This document shows, in pieces, positions 1 through 8,073 of a DNA stretch of 64,000 bases. This stretch comes from Streptomyces canus 299MFChir4.1 (lineage in GTDB: Bacteria > Actinomycetota > Actinomycetes > Streptomycetales > Streptomycetaceae). Below the pieces are notes generated by a model that had not been told where the DNA came from, made no database searches, and saw only the letters and a list, made by a program, of their open reading frames with translations. A program made the translations under genes and the position numbers. The DNA lies in NCBI RefSeq assembly GCF_000383615.1, contig NZ_KB911584.1, positions 540,593-604,592 of the forward strand, in the 5' to 3' direction. Position 1 is the stretch's first letter; every line of letters begins with the position of its first letter.

Positions 1-983
1 GCCCGTGAGGCCAGGGCCCGCTGGGCGCCGCGCCGGCCCGCGCCCACGAGGTGCGGTTCGGGGAAGTGGGCGGTGCCGATCCCGAGGTCGTCCTCCGGGT
101 CGACCAGGCACTCGGCGGCCGTCGCCTGCGTCTGCTCCAGCAGCCGGTACGCGGTGTCGCGCCGGAAGCCCGCGGCCTCGACGATCCGCTCCGCGGCCGC
201 CAGCATGGCGCCCTCGTCCTTGAGCCAGGCCTCGCCGGAGTCCAGTTCCTTGACGGCGCCGACGGGGACGAGACGGCGGGCGGAGTCCAGGACGTCGGCG
301 ACCGGGCCCAGTCCGGGGTCGGCGTAGCGTACGGCGTTGCTGAGCACGGGCCGGATCCGCTGCTCGGCGGCGAATCCGACGGTACGGGCGGCCAGCCGCA
401 GCGAGCCGGGGCCGGTGCCCTCGCGTCCGTGCCAGACGGCTTCGAGGCGCAGGGCGTCGCCGTAGATCTCCCGCCAGGGGGCGAGCAGCCGGGCGGCCCG
501 GTCGGGGCGGCCGGCGGCAAGGGCACGGCCGACCTCGGAGGCGGGCCCGAGCAGCACGGTCAGTCCGTCCCCCCGGTTCTCCGTCCGGGGTACCAGCGGT
601 GTGCCCCGCTCCTCCTTGTCGGCGTGAGCCGCCGTGACGAGCCGGCACAGGTCGGCCCAGCCGCGGGCGCCGTCCCGGGCGAGGAAGGTGACCCGGGGAG
701 CCGACTCGTCGACGAAGGCACCTCCGCGCACGGGAGCACGGCGCCGCTCCTGTCGTACGGGCTCGGCCTCCTCCACGGCCAGGTCCGCCCCGAACAGCGG
801 TCGCACCCCCGCCTTCGCACAGGCCTTGGCGAACCGGACCGTGCCCGCGAGGGTGTCGCGGTCGGTGAGGGCGAGGGCGTCCATTCCCCGCTCGGAGGCG
901 CGTTCGGCGAGGCGCTCCGGATGCGAGGCGCCGTAGCGCAGGGAGAACCCGGAGACGGTGTGCAGATGAGTGAAGCCAGGCAT
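1..983 (-). CDS. dnaE2: Error-prone DNA polymerase III alpha subunit (DnaE2/ImuC type), N-terminal part
   Basis: Catalytic subunit of a replicative-type polymerase. The DnaE2 branch does translesion synthesis in actinobacteria. The product opens with a PHP domain: residues 5-8 (THLH) and the segment after MDALALTDRD are the usual metal-binding PHP signatures. The gene runs off the left edge, so about 327 residues of a protein normally over 1000 long are seen. The ATG at 983 gives the expected PHP start. A GAAC-N4-GTTC LexA-type box lies 18 bases upstream, which favours the SOS-inducible DnaE2 over housekeeping DnaE1. imuA and imuB, often linked to it, are not adjacent. The gene next upstream is the last tail-module gene. 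Confidence 0.87.
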   Translation of the reverse strand, partial: MPGFTHLHTVSGFSLRYGASHPERLAERASERGMDALALTDRDTLAGTVRFAKACAKAGVRPLFGADLAVEEAEPVRQERRRAPVRGGAFVDESAPRVTFLARDGARGWADLCRLVTAAHADKEERGTPLVPRTENRGDGLTVLLGPASEVGRALAAGRPDRAARLLAPWREIYGDALRLEAVWHGREGTGPGSLRLAARTVGFAAEQRIRPVLSNAVRYADPGLGPVADVLDSARRLVPVGAVKELDSGEAWLKDEGAMLAAAERIVEAAGFRRDTAYRLLEQTQATAAECLVDPEDDLGIGTAHFPEPHLVGAGRRGAQRALASR

Positions 984-998
984 CCGCACCTCCCGCTC

Positions 999-1014
999 TC
1001 GAACATCAGTTCCC
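999..1014. promoter_or_regulatory. LexA-type SOS box upstream of dnaE2
   Basis: The bases read TCGAACATCAGTTCCC. The core GAAC-N4-GTTC at 1001-1012 is an exact match to the gram-positive/actinobacterial SOS box core. It lies 18 bases before the dnaE2 start, where LexA would block transcription. Placement and identity fit DNA-damage induction. Binding is inferred. Confidence 0.7.
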
Positions 1015-1095
1015 TATCGCCTCACCTCCACCATAGACCAAAAACCGAACATGCGTACGACAGCGTTCGAGTCACCTCTCACCTGCGGAAACGGC

Positions 1096-1269
1096 CTATT
1101 CGGACCCGGATGTGTCGGTCTCGGCGGATTCCTCGGCAAGGGGCTCGGCGGCGGCGGTCGGCCGGGCCCCGGCGGTCGTCGCGCGCTGCGCGGTCTCCAG
1201 GGCGTGCAGGCGCCGTTTGATGTCGCGGAGCTCGGTCAGAAGGGTGTCGGGGCGGTTGATCCTGGTCAC
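1096..1269 (-). CDS. Small tail-module protein, 57 aa
   Basis: A GTG start at 1269 gives a 57-residue protein beginning VTRINRPDTLLTELRDIKRR. The N-terminal half is a predicted amphipathic helix and the C-terminal half is rich in Ala, Glu and Thr. It follows the Gp37-like gene by 16 bases on the same strand and is the last gene of the tail cluster. Short helical proteins at this position are common in siphovirus tail modules, but no function is known to me. The assignment as a real gene rests on its codon bias, position and gap-filling length. Confidence 0.6.
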   Translation of the reverse strand: MTRINRPDTLLTELRDIKRRLHALETAQRATTAGARPTAAAEPLAEESAETDTSGSE

Positions 1270-1285
1270 GGAGTACTCCTCGGGT

Positions 1286-2413
1286 TCATGGGGTGCTGGT
1301 GGCGGGAGTGACGGTCAGCTGGACCTGCTCCTCACCCGCGTCGTTGCCCGGGGTGACCTCGATCCCGGTGATCCGTACGCCGAACCGGACACCCTCGGGA
1401 AAGAACACGTCCTTGATCACCACGAGGGCGTCGTCACCGACCTGATAGGAGCCGAGGACGGGCTCCCGGTCCGCGCGCACGGTCAGCTCGGGCAGGACGA
1501 CGGGCACCGAGACGGCGGCGAGGGCCGAGCGGGCCTGGGAGCGCAGCAGGTCCATGTCGGTGAGATGGACATAGGAGACCTCGGTCTCGGTGAGCGGGCG
1601 CCCGGTGCCGGGGTCCTCGGCGATCGCGACCAGCTGGCTGCCCTCGCCCTGCTCCCCGAGGGCGAAGACCCGGGTCGCGGTGGAGGCGCCGTCGGCCGGC
1701 CAGGTGTAGCCGATGAGGTTGGCGCCGTACTCCCACACGTGCGGGGTGCCCTGCTGGCCGAGGTGCGGGGTGCCGACGCGCAGTCGGCGCACGGGACGGC
1801 CGTCGCCGCCGTACGCCATGTCGAAGAGGAAGTCGGGGCCGTCCTCCAGACTGGCCAGTTCGCGCAGCGCCTCACCGGTGCTCTTGAGGTCGCCGCCGGG
1901 ATAGACCAGCGTGCGGGTGATGCCGGACAGCGCGTCGGACTCGGGGCGTATCCCGATGTCGCCGCGGGTGTGTTCCTGGGCGACGGCGACGAGGGCGCGG
2001 GCGATGTCGCTCTGGTCGCGGTCGGTGAAGGTGACGCTGACGGAGCCCAGGTCGGAGGCGGCCGGGTCGAAAGCGGCGGGCAGGACGCGGCGGTGGTCGA
2101 AGTAGGAGAGGAACCCGGCCGCGCCGATCTCCAGATGCTGGTCGGCGGAGGTGTACTTGACGGTCCAGATCACGCCGCCCCAGACGAGCACGCCGTCCCG
2201 CTCGACGTAGAGGGCGGCGCGGCCCGGTTCGGTGAGTTCGCGGGGGCGGTGGACGGCGATCCGCGGGTCGCCGAGCGGCAACCGGGCGCGGAACTCGCCG
2301 GCTTCATTGAGCTGGGTGCTGAACGTGGCGTCGTACAGGGGGAGTTCGTCGGTGATGGCGCCGGTGGCGAGGTCGGCGGTGTAGTAGGTGTAGCGGGTCG
2401 GACGGCCGGTCAC
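1286..2413 (-). CDS. Siphovirus ReqiPepy6 Gp37-like tail protein
   Basis: 375 residues from a GTG at 2413. The upstream gene's TAG shares a base with this GTG (TAGTG), so translation is coupled. The N-terminal region (TYYTADLATG, LYDATFSTQLNEAGEF, LVWGGVIWTVKY) resembles the Gp37-like family of siphovirus minor tail proteins, which sit at the tail tip next to the Dit hub and act as baseplate or tail-associated components. No peptidase or lysin motif was seen. It lies after two fibre-like genes. A longer open frame to 2782 exists, but its N-terminus is Arg/Pro-rich shadow sequence. Confidence 0.72.
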   Translation of the reverse strand: MTGRPTRYTYYTADLATGAITDELPLYDATFSTQLNEAGEFRARLPLGDPRIAVHRPRELTEPGRAALYVERDGVLVWGGVIWTVKYTSADQHLEIGAAGFLSYFDHRRVLPAAFDPAASDLGSVSVTFTDRDQSDIARALVAVAQEHTRGDIGIRPESDALSGITRTLVYPGGDLKSTGEALRELASLEDGPDFLFDMAYGGDGRPVRRLRVGTPHLGQQGTPHVWEYGANLIGYTWPADGASTATRVFALGEQGEGSQLVAIAEDPGTGRPLTETEVSYVHLTDMDLLRSQARSALAAVSVPVVLPELTVRADREPVLGSYQVGDDALVVIKDVFFPEGVRFGVRITGIEVTPGNDAGEEQVQLTVTPATSTP

Positions 2414-3414
2414 TAGCCCACCAGCCAGGTGGTGTCGAGGTAGATCAACTGGCCGGCCGGCAGCTGGACGCCCTGGGGGAACAGCACCACGGAGCCGTCG
2501 GTGCGGAGCATGAGTTCGAGTCCTCGTGTCACACCGCCCAGCGCGGTGTACCAGTGGTGCCCCACCACCGGGCGGAACGCGGCCGGGACGGCGACGATCT
2601 GGGTGCCGTTGGTCGAGAGGGCGACAGCGGTCTGGAGGGCACCGCGCAGATGGACGACGGAGCCGACCCGGCGCAGGGCCGGTGTCTCGTTGTTGTACAC
2701 GGTCCAGTTCGTGAGAACGGGCAGGGTGACCCAGCCGGTGTCGTCGTTGACCGCCCGCCAGCCCGCCGAACTGTCGTACCACTCCAGGTGGTTGGTGTCC
2801 CAGCGGTGGATGTACATGCCGGAGTAGGGGTACGTGGGCCGGCCGCCCTCGCCCCAGACCCGCAGGATGCCGCCGACCGCCGAGGTCCAGGTGCGCAGGT
2901 CGTCGATGTCGGCGGCGGCGACGGACGAGGCGTTCTTCGCGACCCTGATCCGGGCGAGCGGGATGAAGTCACCGGTCACCTGGGGGTCGGTGGGGGTCGC
3001 GGCGACCGTTCCCTTGACGAGTTCGACGGTCATGCCGGTGCCGCCGTCGCCGTACTGCGCGTCGCGCTGCCGGGCCACCACGAGATCGTTGCGCGGGTTG
3101 CTGGGGTCCGCGGGGTTCGTGCCGAGGACGTCGAGGGTCTTCTGCTGGCCGAGCGTGACGAGATAGGCGCCGGTCGCACTGGCTCTGGTCCCCTGGATCA
3201 CCCCCTGGAAGGGAGCGACGGTGACCTTGCCGGAGACGGTGGCGGTGGCCTGGACCCGGCCGGGGTCACCGGTGGCAGGCCGGATACCGCTGCGGGCCTG
3301 CACCGGGCTCGCCCCGGGCGCGGCGAACACGCCGGTGGCGAGGCGGGCGTCCTCGGCGTCGACGACCCCGCCGGAGATCCAGCCGGAGTCGCGTTCTGGG
3401 GTGGGCGTGCTCAT
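2413..3414 (-). CDS. Tail fibre/receptor-binding-like minor tail protein, paralogue 1
   Basis: 333 residues. The N-terminal third (RDSGWISGGVVDAEDARLAT near residue 9, then PFQGVIQGTR and YLVTLGQQKTLDVL) is shared with the next gene upstream. The middle carries DLVVARQRDAQYGD and LARIRVAKNASSV. The C-terminal third, with aromatic beta-rich sequence (WDTNHLEWYDSSAGW), differs between the paralogues. That layout, a conserved attachment half plus a variable tip, is typical of tail fibres or receptor-binding proteins. It is coupled to the Gp37-like gene. The function is inferred. Confidence 0.68.
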   Translation of the reverse strand: MSTPTPERDSGWISGGVVDAEDARLATGVFAAPGASPVQARSGIRPATGDPGRVQATATVSGKVTVAPFQGVIQGTRASATGAYLVTLGQQKTLDVLGTNPADPSNPRNDLVVARQRDAQYGDGGTGMTVELVKGTVAATPTDPQVTGDFIPLARIRVAKNASSVAAADIDDLRTWTSAVGGILRVWGEGGRPTYPYSGMYIHRWDTNHLEWYDSSAGWRAVNDDTGWVTLPVLTNWTVYNNETPALRRVGSVVHLRGALQTAVALSTNGTQIVAVPAAFRPVVGHHWYTALGGVTRGLELMLRTDGSVVLFPQGVQLPAGQLIYLDTTWLVG

Positions 3415-3439
3415 GCGGATGCCTCTTTTGGTCGGGGTG

Positions 3440-4522
3440 TCAGGGGACGGGGAACGCCATCACGCGCAGGCCGGTGTAGTGCGCGGCGGGCGAGAACACG
3501 AGCGCGGTACCGGTCGTCATCCCACCGCCCCGGGCGACGAACTGCGTCAGCACGAGCTGTGTCGCGGCGGGCAGCAGCCGGTGCCCCTGGGCGACGCTGG
3601 TGGTGATCCCCGTGGGGCCGCCGTGGAAGCAGGCGAGGGACACGGGCGTCCCGTCCTGCAGGCGCACCACGTGGTCCCAGCGCTCGTTCGCCCCCGAGGT
3701 CTGCGCGGTCAACTGCCCGGTGACCAGGAGCATGCGGGGATACGGCGCCGCAGGCACGGTCACCTGGTTGAAGGTGTACCCGGTGGCTCCCGCCGAGCCG
3801 GTGGTCAGCGGCCAGCCCGGGTCCGCCGGCCCGAAGAACTCGACCGCGCCCGTGACCGCGGGACGCCAGGCCGTGCCGGTGCGGACCAGGTCGAGACCGG
3901 TCTCGAGGTCGTACAGCCGCTGTCCGGAGTAACCGTCGGCCGGGAGCGACTCGTAGGACTGCAGCGGCAGCACTCCGCCCGCGGCCACGGTGAACACCCG
4001 CAGGTCCTGGATGTCCGCCTGGGTGATGGAGCCCGCGTTCGCCCGCACGGTGATCTGGGCGAGCGGCAGGTAATCGCCGGTGAGCCTCGGCGCGACCGGC
4101 GTCGGCGCGGGCGCCCCGGCCTCCACCTGCACCACCATGCCGTCGCTCACGTCGCCGTACTGCCGGTCGGTCTGCCGGGCCACGACGAGGACGATCCGGG
4201 GGTACGACGAGTGGGCCGGGGCCTCGGTGAGCACGTCGAGGCTCTTCCGCTGGCCGAGCGTGATCAGATACGCGCCCGCGGACGGCGTACGGGTGCCCTG
4301 GACGACCCCCTGGAAGGGCTGGATCATCACAGAGCGCGAGGGGGTCTCGGACGCCTCGACGCTGCCGGGGTTGCCGGGTCCGGGTTTGATGCCCGTGCGG
4401 GCCGCGATCGGTTTGCCGGGGTCGGCCGCCGCCGAGGCGAGCACGCCGGTGGCGAGCCGGGCATCCTCGGCGTCCACGACACCACCGGAGAGCCATCCGG
4501 AGTCGCGCTCGAGCTTTTCCAT
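3440..4522 (-). CDS. Tail fibre/receptor-binding-like minor tail protein, paralogue 2
   Basis: 360 residues from the ATG at 4522, preceded by AGAAGGA about 8 bases upstream. The frame stays open to 4633, but the extra 37 residues are Pro/His-rich and not needed. The N-terminal domain (RDSGWLSGGVVDAEDARLAT, PFQGVVQGTR, YLITLGQRKSLDVL, VLVVARQTDRQYGDV) aligns throughout with the downstream paralogue. The C-terminal domain (from about residue 190) diverges and ends in a beta-rich segment. The pair is a tandem duplication inside the tail cluster, probably binding different surface ligands. Confidence 0.68.
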   Translation of the reverse strand: MEKLERDSGWLSGGVVDAEDARLATGVLASAAADPGKPIAARTGIKPGPGNPGSVEASETPSRSVMIQPFQGVVQGTRTPSAGAYLITLGQRKSLDVLTEAPAHSSYPRIVLVVARQTDRQYGDVSDGMVVQVEAGAPAPTPVAPRLTGDYLPLAQITVRANAGSITQADIQDLRVFTVAAGGVLPLQSYESLPADGYSGQRLYDLETGLDLVRTGTAWRPAVTGAVEFFGPADPGWPLTTGSAGATGYTFNQVTVPAAPYPRMLLVTGQLTAQTSGANERWDHVVRLQDGTPVSLACFHGGPTGITTSVAQGHRLLPAATQLVLTQFVARGGGMTTGTALVFSPAAHYTGLRVMAFPVP

Positions 4523-4611
4523 GCGGTGCGTTCCTTCTGGTGGCGGAGGGCGGGCGGGTGCTGGTGACGGGGGCGGCGGTGGGTGCGGGTGACCGCGGGC
4601 GGCGGCGGGTG

Positions 4612-5472
4612 TCAGAGCCAGGCGTCCCGCCACTCCGCGGTCAGCCGGGCGGCCGGGGCGTAGTCACGGGCACGGAAGAGCACGGGCGTCGCACCCGGCG
4701 GCAGCGGGAACCAGTCCGAACCGGGCAGCAGCGTGGCCCGGCGGGAGGCCGTGCCCTGGAGCAGGACCGAGCGCGCGTCGGTGTCGACGACCAGGAACTC
4801 GCCTTCCTGGAGGGTGAGTTCGAAGGCGAGCTCCTCACCGGTCGCGGTGTTGCTGATCACCGGCTGGACACAGGGCCCGACGATCCGCCAGACGGGCCAG
4901 GTCGGGACGGTGCCCTTGTTCTCCAGGAGCAGCCGGCCGCCCGAGGAGCCGCTGCCGAAGTCCAGGGGGAAGGTGAGCGGGAAGGCGACACCGCCGCTGG
5001 AGGAGGGCAGCGGGCAGGTGCCGGTGTTCAGCCCGTACGAGTACCGCAGCGGGTCCGGCGCGGTCATGGTCAGGGAGAACTCGAAGGCACCGGACTTGCG
5101 GTCGACGATCTTCGTCTCGGCGGTGAGGCGGACCAACGCCCGCCGGACGCGGTGCGGTTCGGTGACGACGAGCGGCACGAGAGTGCTGCCGTCGGCGAGT
5201 ACGGCGGCCAGCCGGTCCTTGGCCTCCTCCCGTACGGCGCGTTCGGGGGCGATGGCCATGCCCTCCAGGGTGACCACGCGAGGTCCCCGGTAGGAGGGGG
5301 CGTCGAACGCGCCGTGCCGCTCGGGGCGGTCGGTCAGGGTGAGCCGGACGGGCGGGGTGGCGGCCCAGCCCTGTTCGCTGGTGACCCACCACTCGACGCC
5401 GTCGTCGTCGACGGTGTTCCCGGCCCAGCCGTCCACCTCGAACACCGGTTGCTGGAGCCGGCGCCCGCTCAT
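4612..5472 (-). CDS. Distal tail (Dit-like) phage protein
   Basis: 286 residues. The start overlaps the tape-measure stop by four bases (ATGA), the usual tape measure to Dit order in siphoviruses. Features match the Dit/minor tail family: an N-terminal tube-like domain with PSYRGPRVVTLEGMAIAP and RALVRLTAE, a mid-region SLTMTAPDPLRYSY, and a C-terminal galectin-like half with PTWPVWRIVGPC and EGEFLVVDTDARSVLL. Dit forms the hub joining the tail tube to fibres and tail-tip proteins. It probably anchors the two fibre-like paralogues encoded next. Confidence 0.75.
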   Translation of the reverse strand: MSGRRLQQPVFEVDGWAGNTVDDDGVEWWVTSEQGWAATPPVRLTLTDRPERHGAFDAPSYRGPRVVTLEGMAIAPERAVREEAKDRLAAVLADGSTLVPLVVTEPHRVRRALVRLTAETKIVDRKSGAFEFSLTMTAPDPLRYSYGLNTGTCPLPSSSGGVAFPLTFPLDFGSGSSGGRLLLENKGTVPTWPVWRIVGPCVQPVISNTATGEELAFELTLQEGEFLVVDTDARSVLLQGTASRRATLLPGSDWFPLPPGATPVLFRARDYAPAARLTAEWRDAWL

Positions 5473-6593
5473 CGCTTGGCCGCCCAGGCGAGTTCGCGGG
5501 CGGTGATCCGGCCGATCTCGTACTCGGACTGGCCGGGGCGGGGGTGGACGTTGACCGTGACGGGGGCGCTCGCCGCGGCGCCTTGGGGCCGGGCCGACGC
5601 GCCGCCGGCGACTCCGGCGAGGCTGTAACCGGGCCCGATCACATTGCGCGCGGTGGCGGTGGCAAGCCGTCCGGCGGCGCCCGCGACCCGGTTTCCGGCG
5701 CCCTCCATACCGAGGGCGAGCCCTTCGCCGACATCCCCGCCGAAACCCATCATCACCTTGGAAGGGGACGAGATGCCGAGAATGCTGCGGATGGGTCCCG
5801 GAATGGTGTTGATGATGAAGTTCTTCACCGTGTTGAGGAGCGCCGAGGCCGAGTTCTTGATGCCGTTGATAAGGCCCATGACGAGGTCGCCGCCCAACCC
5901 CATGAGCTTGTTGGGCAGTTCGGCGAAGAAACCCCAGATCTTCCCGGGAACCCCCCGCAGAAAATCAACAACGGCGTTCCATTTGTCGACGATCCAGTCC
6001 CGCACCGACCCGACCGCCTCCTTGATCCGGTCCCAGTGCTTGACGATCGCGAGCACGGCGATCCCGACGGGTCCGGTGAGGATGGCGACCAGCAACGGCC
6101 AGTTGGCCTTCAACCAGTTGACGACATTCTTCCCGGCATCGATCAGCCAGTTGATGGCGACCGACGCCCCCTTCATGACGGTCCCCACCACCTGCCCGAT
6201 GATCTTGAACGCCGCCTGCATGACGGCCTGCACGGTCTTGGACTGCAGCGCCATGTCGATGAGCTTGGTGATGAGCGGCATGATGAGGGAGAGGATCGCG
6301 CCCAGGATGTTGGCCTTCATGGCGGTGTTGAGCCCGCGCATGGCGGTCGTCGCCCCGCCGAGCCCGCCCCGCAGACGTCCGAAGAGCCCTCCGCTCGTGC
6401 CGGCACTGCGCGCGGCCGCCTGCACACCGGTGGCCGCCTGCTGGGCGGAATTCCTCAGCTTCTGGAACTCGGCGCCGCTCTGGCCTGCGGCGGTCCGCAG
6501 ACGAGTCCCGGCACTGCTCGCCTGGGTCATCGCGGTGCGGAACCGGGTGAGTGCGCCTGTGGCTTGTACCAGTGCGGCTCTCATCCTCCGCAC
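5469..6593 (-). CDS. Short tape measure protein
   Basis: 374 residues, Ala/Gly-rich with predicted coiled coil at residues 1-65, hydrophobic segments near 93-117 and 164-184, then Trp-bearing helices (VRDWIVDKWNAVVDFLRGVP) and the tape-measure tail signature GISSPSKVMMGFGGDVGEGL near residue 275. Tape measures set tail length and are usually 700-2000 residues. At roughly 0.15 nm per residue this one would specify a tail of only about 55 nm. The start could also be Met4. It lies between a coiled-coil protein gene and the Dit-like gene, as in phage tails. Confidence 0.8.
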   Translation of the reverse strand: MRRMRAALVQATGALTRFRTAMTQASSAGTRLRTAAGQSGAEFQKLRNSAQQAATGVQAAARSAGTSGGLFGRLRGGLGGATTAMRGLNTAMKANILGAILSLIMPLITKLIDMALQSKTVQAVMQAAFKIIGQVVGTVMKGASVAINWLIDAGKNVVNWLKANWPLLVAILTGPVGIAVLAIVKHWDRIKEAVGSVRDWIVDKWNAVVDFLRGVPGKIWGFFAELPNKLMGLGGDLVMGLINGIKNSASALLNTVKNFIINTIPGPIRSILGISSPSKVMMGFGGDVGEGLALGMEGAGNRVAGAAGRLATATARNVIGPGYSLAGVAGGASARPQGAAASAPVTVNVHPRPGQSEYEIGRITARELAWAAKR

Positions 6594-6614
6594 CTCCCTT
6601 CGGATGGACAGGAA

Positions 6615-7307
6615 TCAGGCGAGGCTGCGCCTGATCTCCAGCATCTTTCTCTCGAAGTTGTGCATGTCCGGATTCGCGCCCTTGAGGGCAAGGCTCAGCT
6701 GCCGCACGGCCTGGCGCAGATTCCGCTCCTGCCTTTCGAGCCTGTTCGCCTGCGTCTGCAGTGCTTTCGTGCCCGCGGCGGCCTTCGCCGTGCCCTCGGA
6801 AGCCCTCTTCGCTCCACCCTCGAGCGCCGCTATGCGTACGACGGCTCTACGGATGACTCCTAGGATCCGCTGCCTCCGAGCGGCGTCCTCCCGGAGGTCG
6901 CTCATCCTCGTTTCCGCGACAGCGGTCATCTGGCGTTTGAGACCGGCCACGATCTGCTCGGTGGAGCGAATCCGTCCGAGCAGGGTCTCCGGGGCCAGGT
7001 CGGCCGATCTGTAGTCCGCGCCCTCTTTTTTCAGCTTCCGGTCCAGCAGAAAATTGTCATAGGCTTCCTGAATCTTTTTTCCTGGATCCCACAGGTTGAA
7101 CTCCAGCTTCGCGGCGTTGACCGCGGCGAAAATTCCGAGCGCCTCGGCCTTGGCAGGCCCTGCGGCGACCACCGCCTCTTTTTCGAAGCTTTTTTTGACG
7201 GCAGCCCGCGCCAGCTCGTCAATGGTCGCTCTCGCCTTGCCCATTTCCTGGTCGAAGAGCTTTCTCGCCAGTTCGACGGGCCACATCGGGTCAGTCGGCA
7301 CGGTCAC
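6615..7307 (-). CDS. Coiled-coil tail-module protein of unknown function, 230 aa
   Basis: A Lys/Glu/Ala-rich, almost wholly helical protein with long heptad-like stretches (residues about 30-60 and 95-220). It has no membrane segment and no family I recognise. It lies between the tail chaperone frameshift product and the tape measure, 21 bases from the latter. Codon use is unlike its neighbours: runs of AAA, TTT and AAT codons and a locally lower GC content. It may be a tape-measure partner or a split-off tape-measure segment. The real start may be Met1 or Met8. Confidence 0.62.
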   Translation of the reverse strand: MTVPTDPMWPVELARKLFDQEMGKARATIDELARAAVKKSFEKEAVVAAGPAKAEALGIFAAVNAAKLEFNLWDPGKKIQEAYDNFLLDRKLKKEGADYRSADLAPETLLGRIRSTEQIVAGLKRQMTAVAETRMSDLREDAARRQRILGVIRRAVVRIAALEGGAKRASEGTAKAAAGTKALQTQANRLERQERNLRQAVRQLSLALKGANPDMHNFERKMLEIRRSLA

Positions 7308-7320
7308 GTCCCACTCCCTC

Positions 7321-7752
7321 TCAACCGGGCGAACTCAAAAACGCCACGATCTCGGCCGGGCCCGCGGCGCGTCGCTCTCCGCCGGGCGCCAGATCGACGA
7401 GCGAAGGGTCAGTCGCAGTCGGGCCGTCTCCCGGCCGCGGCACCGCCTCCGGATACTCCGCCGGCTCCGCGTCCTCGTCCCGGTGGACCGTCGCGAACAT
7501 CCAGTTGGCTACGGCGAGATGGTCGACCACCGCCGCCAGCAGATGGTCCGTGACCGTCCAGTCCGCCTGTTCGCCGTGGACCGCCCGGGCGTAGGACGAG
7601 TCCGCGGGAAGGTGTTCGACGAGGACCCGCAGACGGCGCGAGGAGAGGCGGCCCCGGTGCCAGTCGAGGAGGTCGACCCCGTAGTGGCGGAGCAGGTCCG
7701 CCTCCAGAGCCTCGGCGTGCTCGTCGACCAGCGCGCCGAGGCTCAGCCTTCC
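7321..7752 (-). CDS. Tail assembly chaperone, -1 frameshift extension (GT-like)
   Basis: This frame has no start codon of its own that makes sense. It continues the upstream chaperone after a -1 shift at the G5A2 run at 7749-7755. The fused product is join(7321..7752, 7752..8033) on the minus strand, about 237 residues. The extension encodes LVDEHAEALEADLLRHYGVD, then DWHRGRLSSRRLRVLVEHLP, W-x-x-TDHLLAAVVDHL and a C-terminal acidic tail, the pattern seen in tail-chaperone extensions of actinophages. The long and short forms together are known to guide tube assembly on the tape measure in siphoviruses. The reading is by analogy with lambda G/GT. Confidence 0.72.
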   Translation of the reverse strand, partial: GRLSLGALVDEHAEALEADLLRHYGVDLLDWHRGRLSSRRLRVLVEHLPADSSYARAVHGEQADWTVTDHLLAAVVDHLAVANWMFATVHRDEDAEPAEYPEAVPRPGDGPTATDPSLVDLAPGGERRAAGPAEIVAFLSSPG

Positions 7753-8033
7753 CCCAACGACATGCCGGTGTCGTTGCCGTACGCCTCCAGAATCGCGGAC
7801 ACGTCCTGGACACTGGTGTCGTACTTGCAGAAGCGCTCGAACTGCTCCGCCCCGAGCAGCAGCGCCAGCAGCCCGTCGATGTCGTTGTCGTCCAGCTCGG
7901 CGATCTGCTTGGCGATACTGCGCGGGAACTCGGTGGGCAGCCGGAACACCTCTCCGTCCACCTCGAACTCCCAGTTCTTTCCGACTGCTTCGAGCCGCTG
8001 GGCACGGGCGGCGTTGACGTTGAAGGGGGCCAT
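7743..8033 (-). CDS. Tail assembly chaperone, short form (G-like)
   Basis: 96 residues from the ATG at 8033. It contains WEFEVDGEVFRLPTEFP, IAELDDNDIDGLLALLLG and FERFCKYDTSVQDVSAILEAYG, the compact all-helical layout of siphovirus tail assembly chaperones. The frame ends in LGEG-stop. Just before the stop, TTG-GGG-GAA provides a slippery run, and the -1 frame is open for a further 432 bases. It follows the major tail gene, the standard position. A 40-base tandem repeat lies just downstream of the major tail gene, between the two. Confidence 0.78.
   Translation of the reverse strand: MAPFNVNAARAQRLEAVGKNWEFEVDGEVFRLPTEFPRSIAKQIAELDDNDIDGLLALLLGAEQFERFCKYDTSVQDVSAILEAYGNDTGMSLGEG
7749..7755 (-). 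other. Putative programmed -1 ribosomal frameshift site
   Basis: The mRNA reads GGGGGAA across codons TTG-GGG-GAA, two codons before the zero-frame TGA (minus strand, 7745-7743). A slip of one base back on the G run places ribosomes in the frame that stays open to 7321. The heptamer is not a canonical X-XXY-YYZ site, but the GGG peptidyl-tRNA can re-pair perfectly. The placement at the end of the chaperone gene is exactly where such shifts occur in siphovirus tails. Confidence 0.65.
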
Positions 8034-8073
8034 GTCGGTGGGGCTCCTTGCTGCTGGACGGCATGAGTGCCGC

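Noticed and set aside
51..1220. Long Gly/Ala/Arg-rich open frames on the plus strand opposite dnaE2
   Set aside because: Composition of a shadow frame in GC-rich DNA. The minus strand encodes the PHP domain of the polymerase.
1112..3606. Several long plus-strand frames opposite the tail genes
   Set aside because: Low-quality Gly/Val/Arg composition with no family resemblance. The minus-strand products are recognisable tail proteins.
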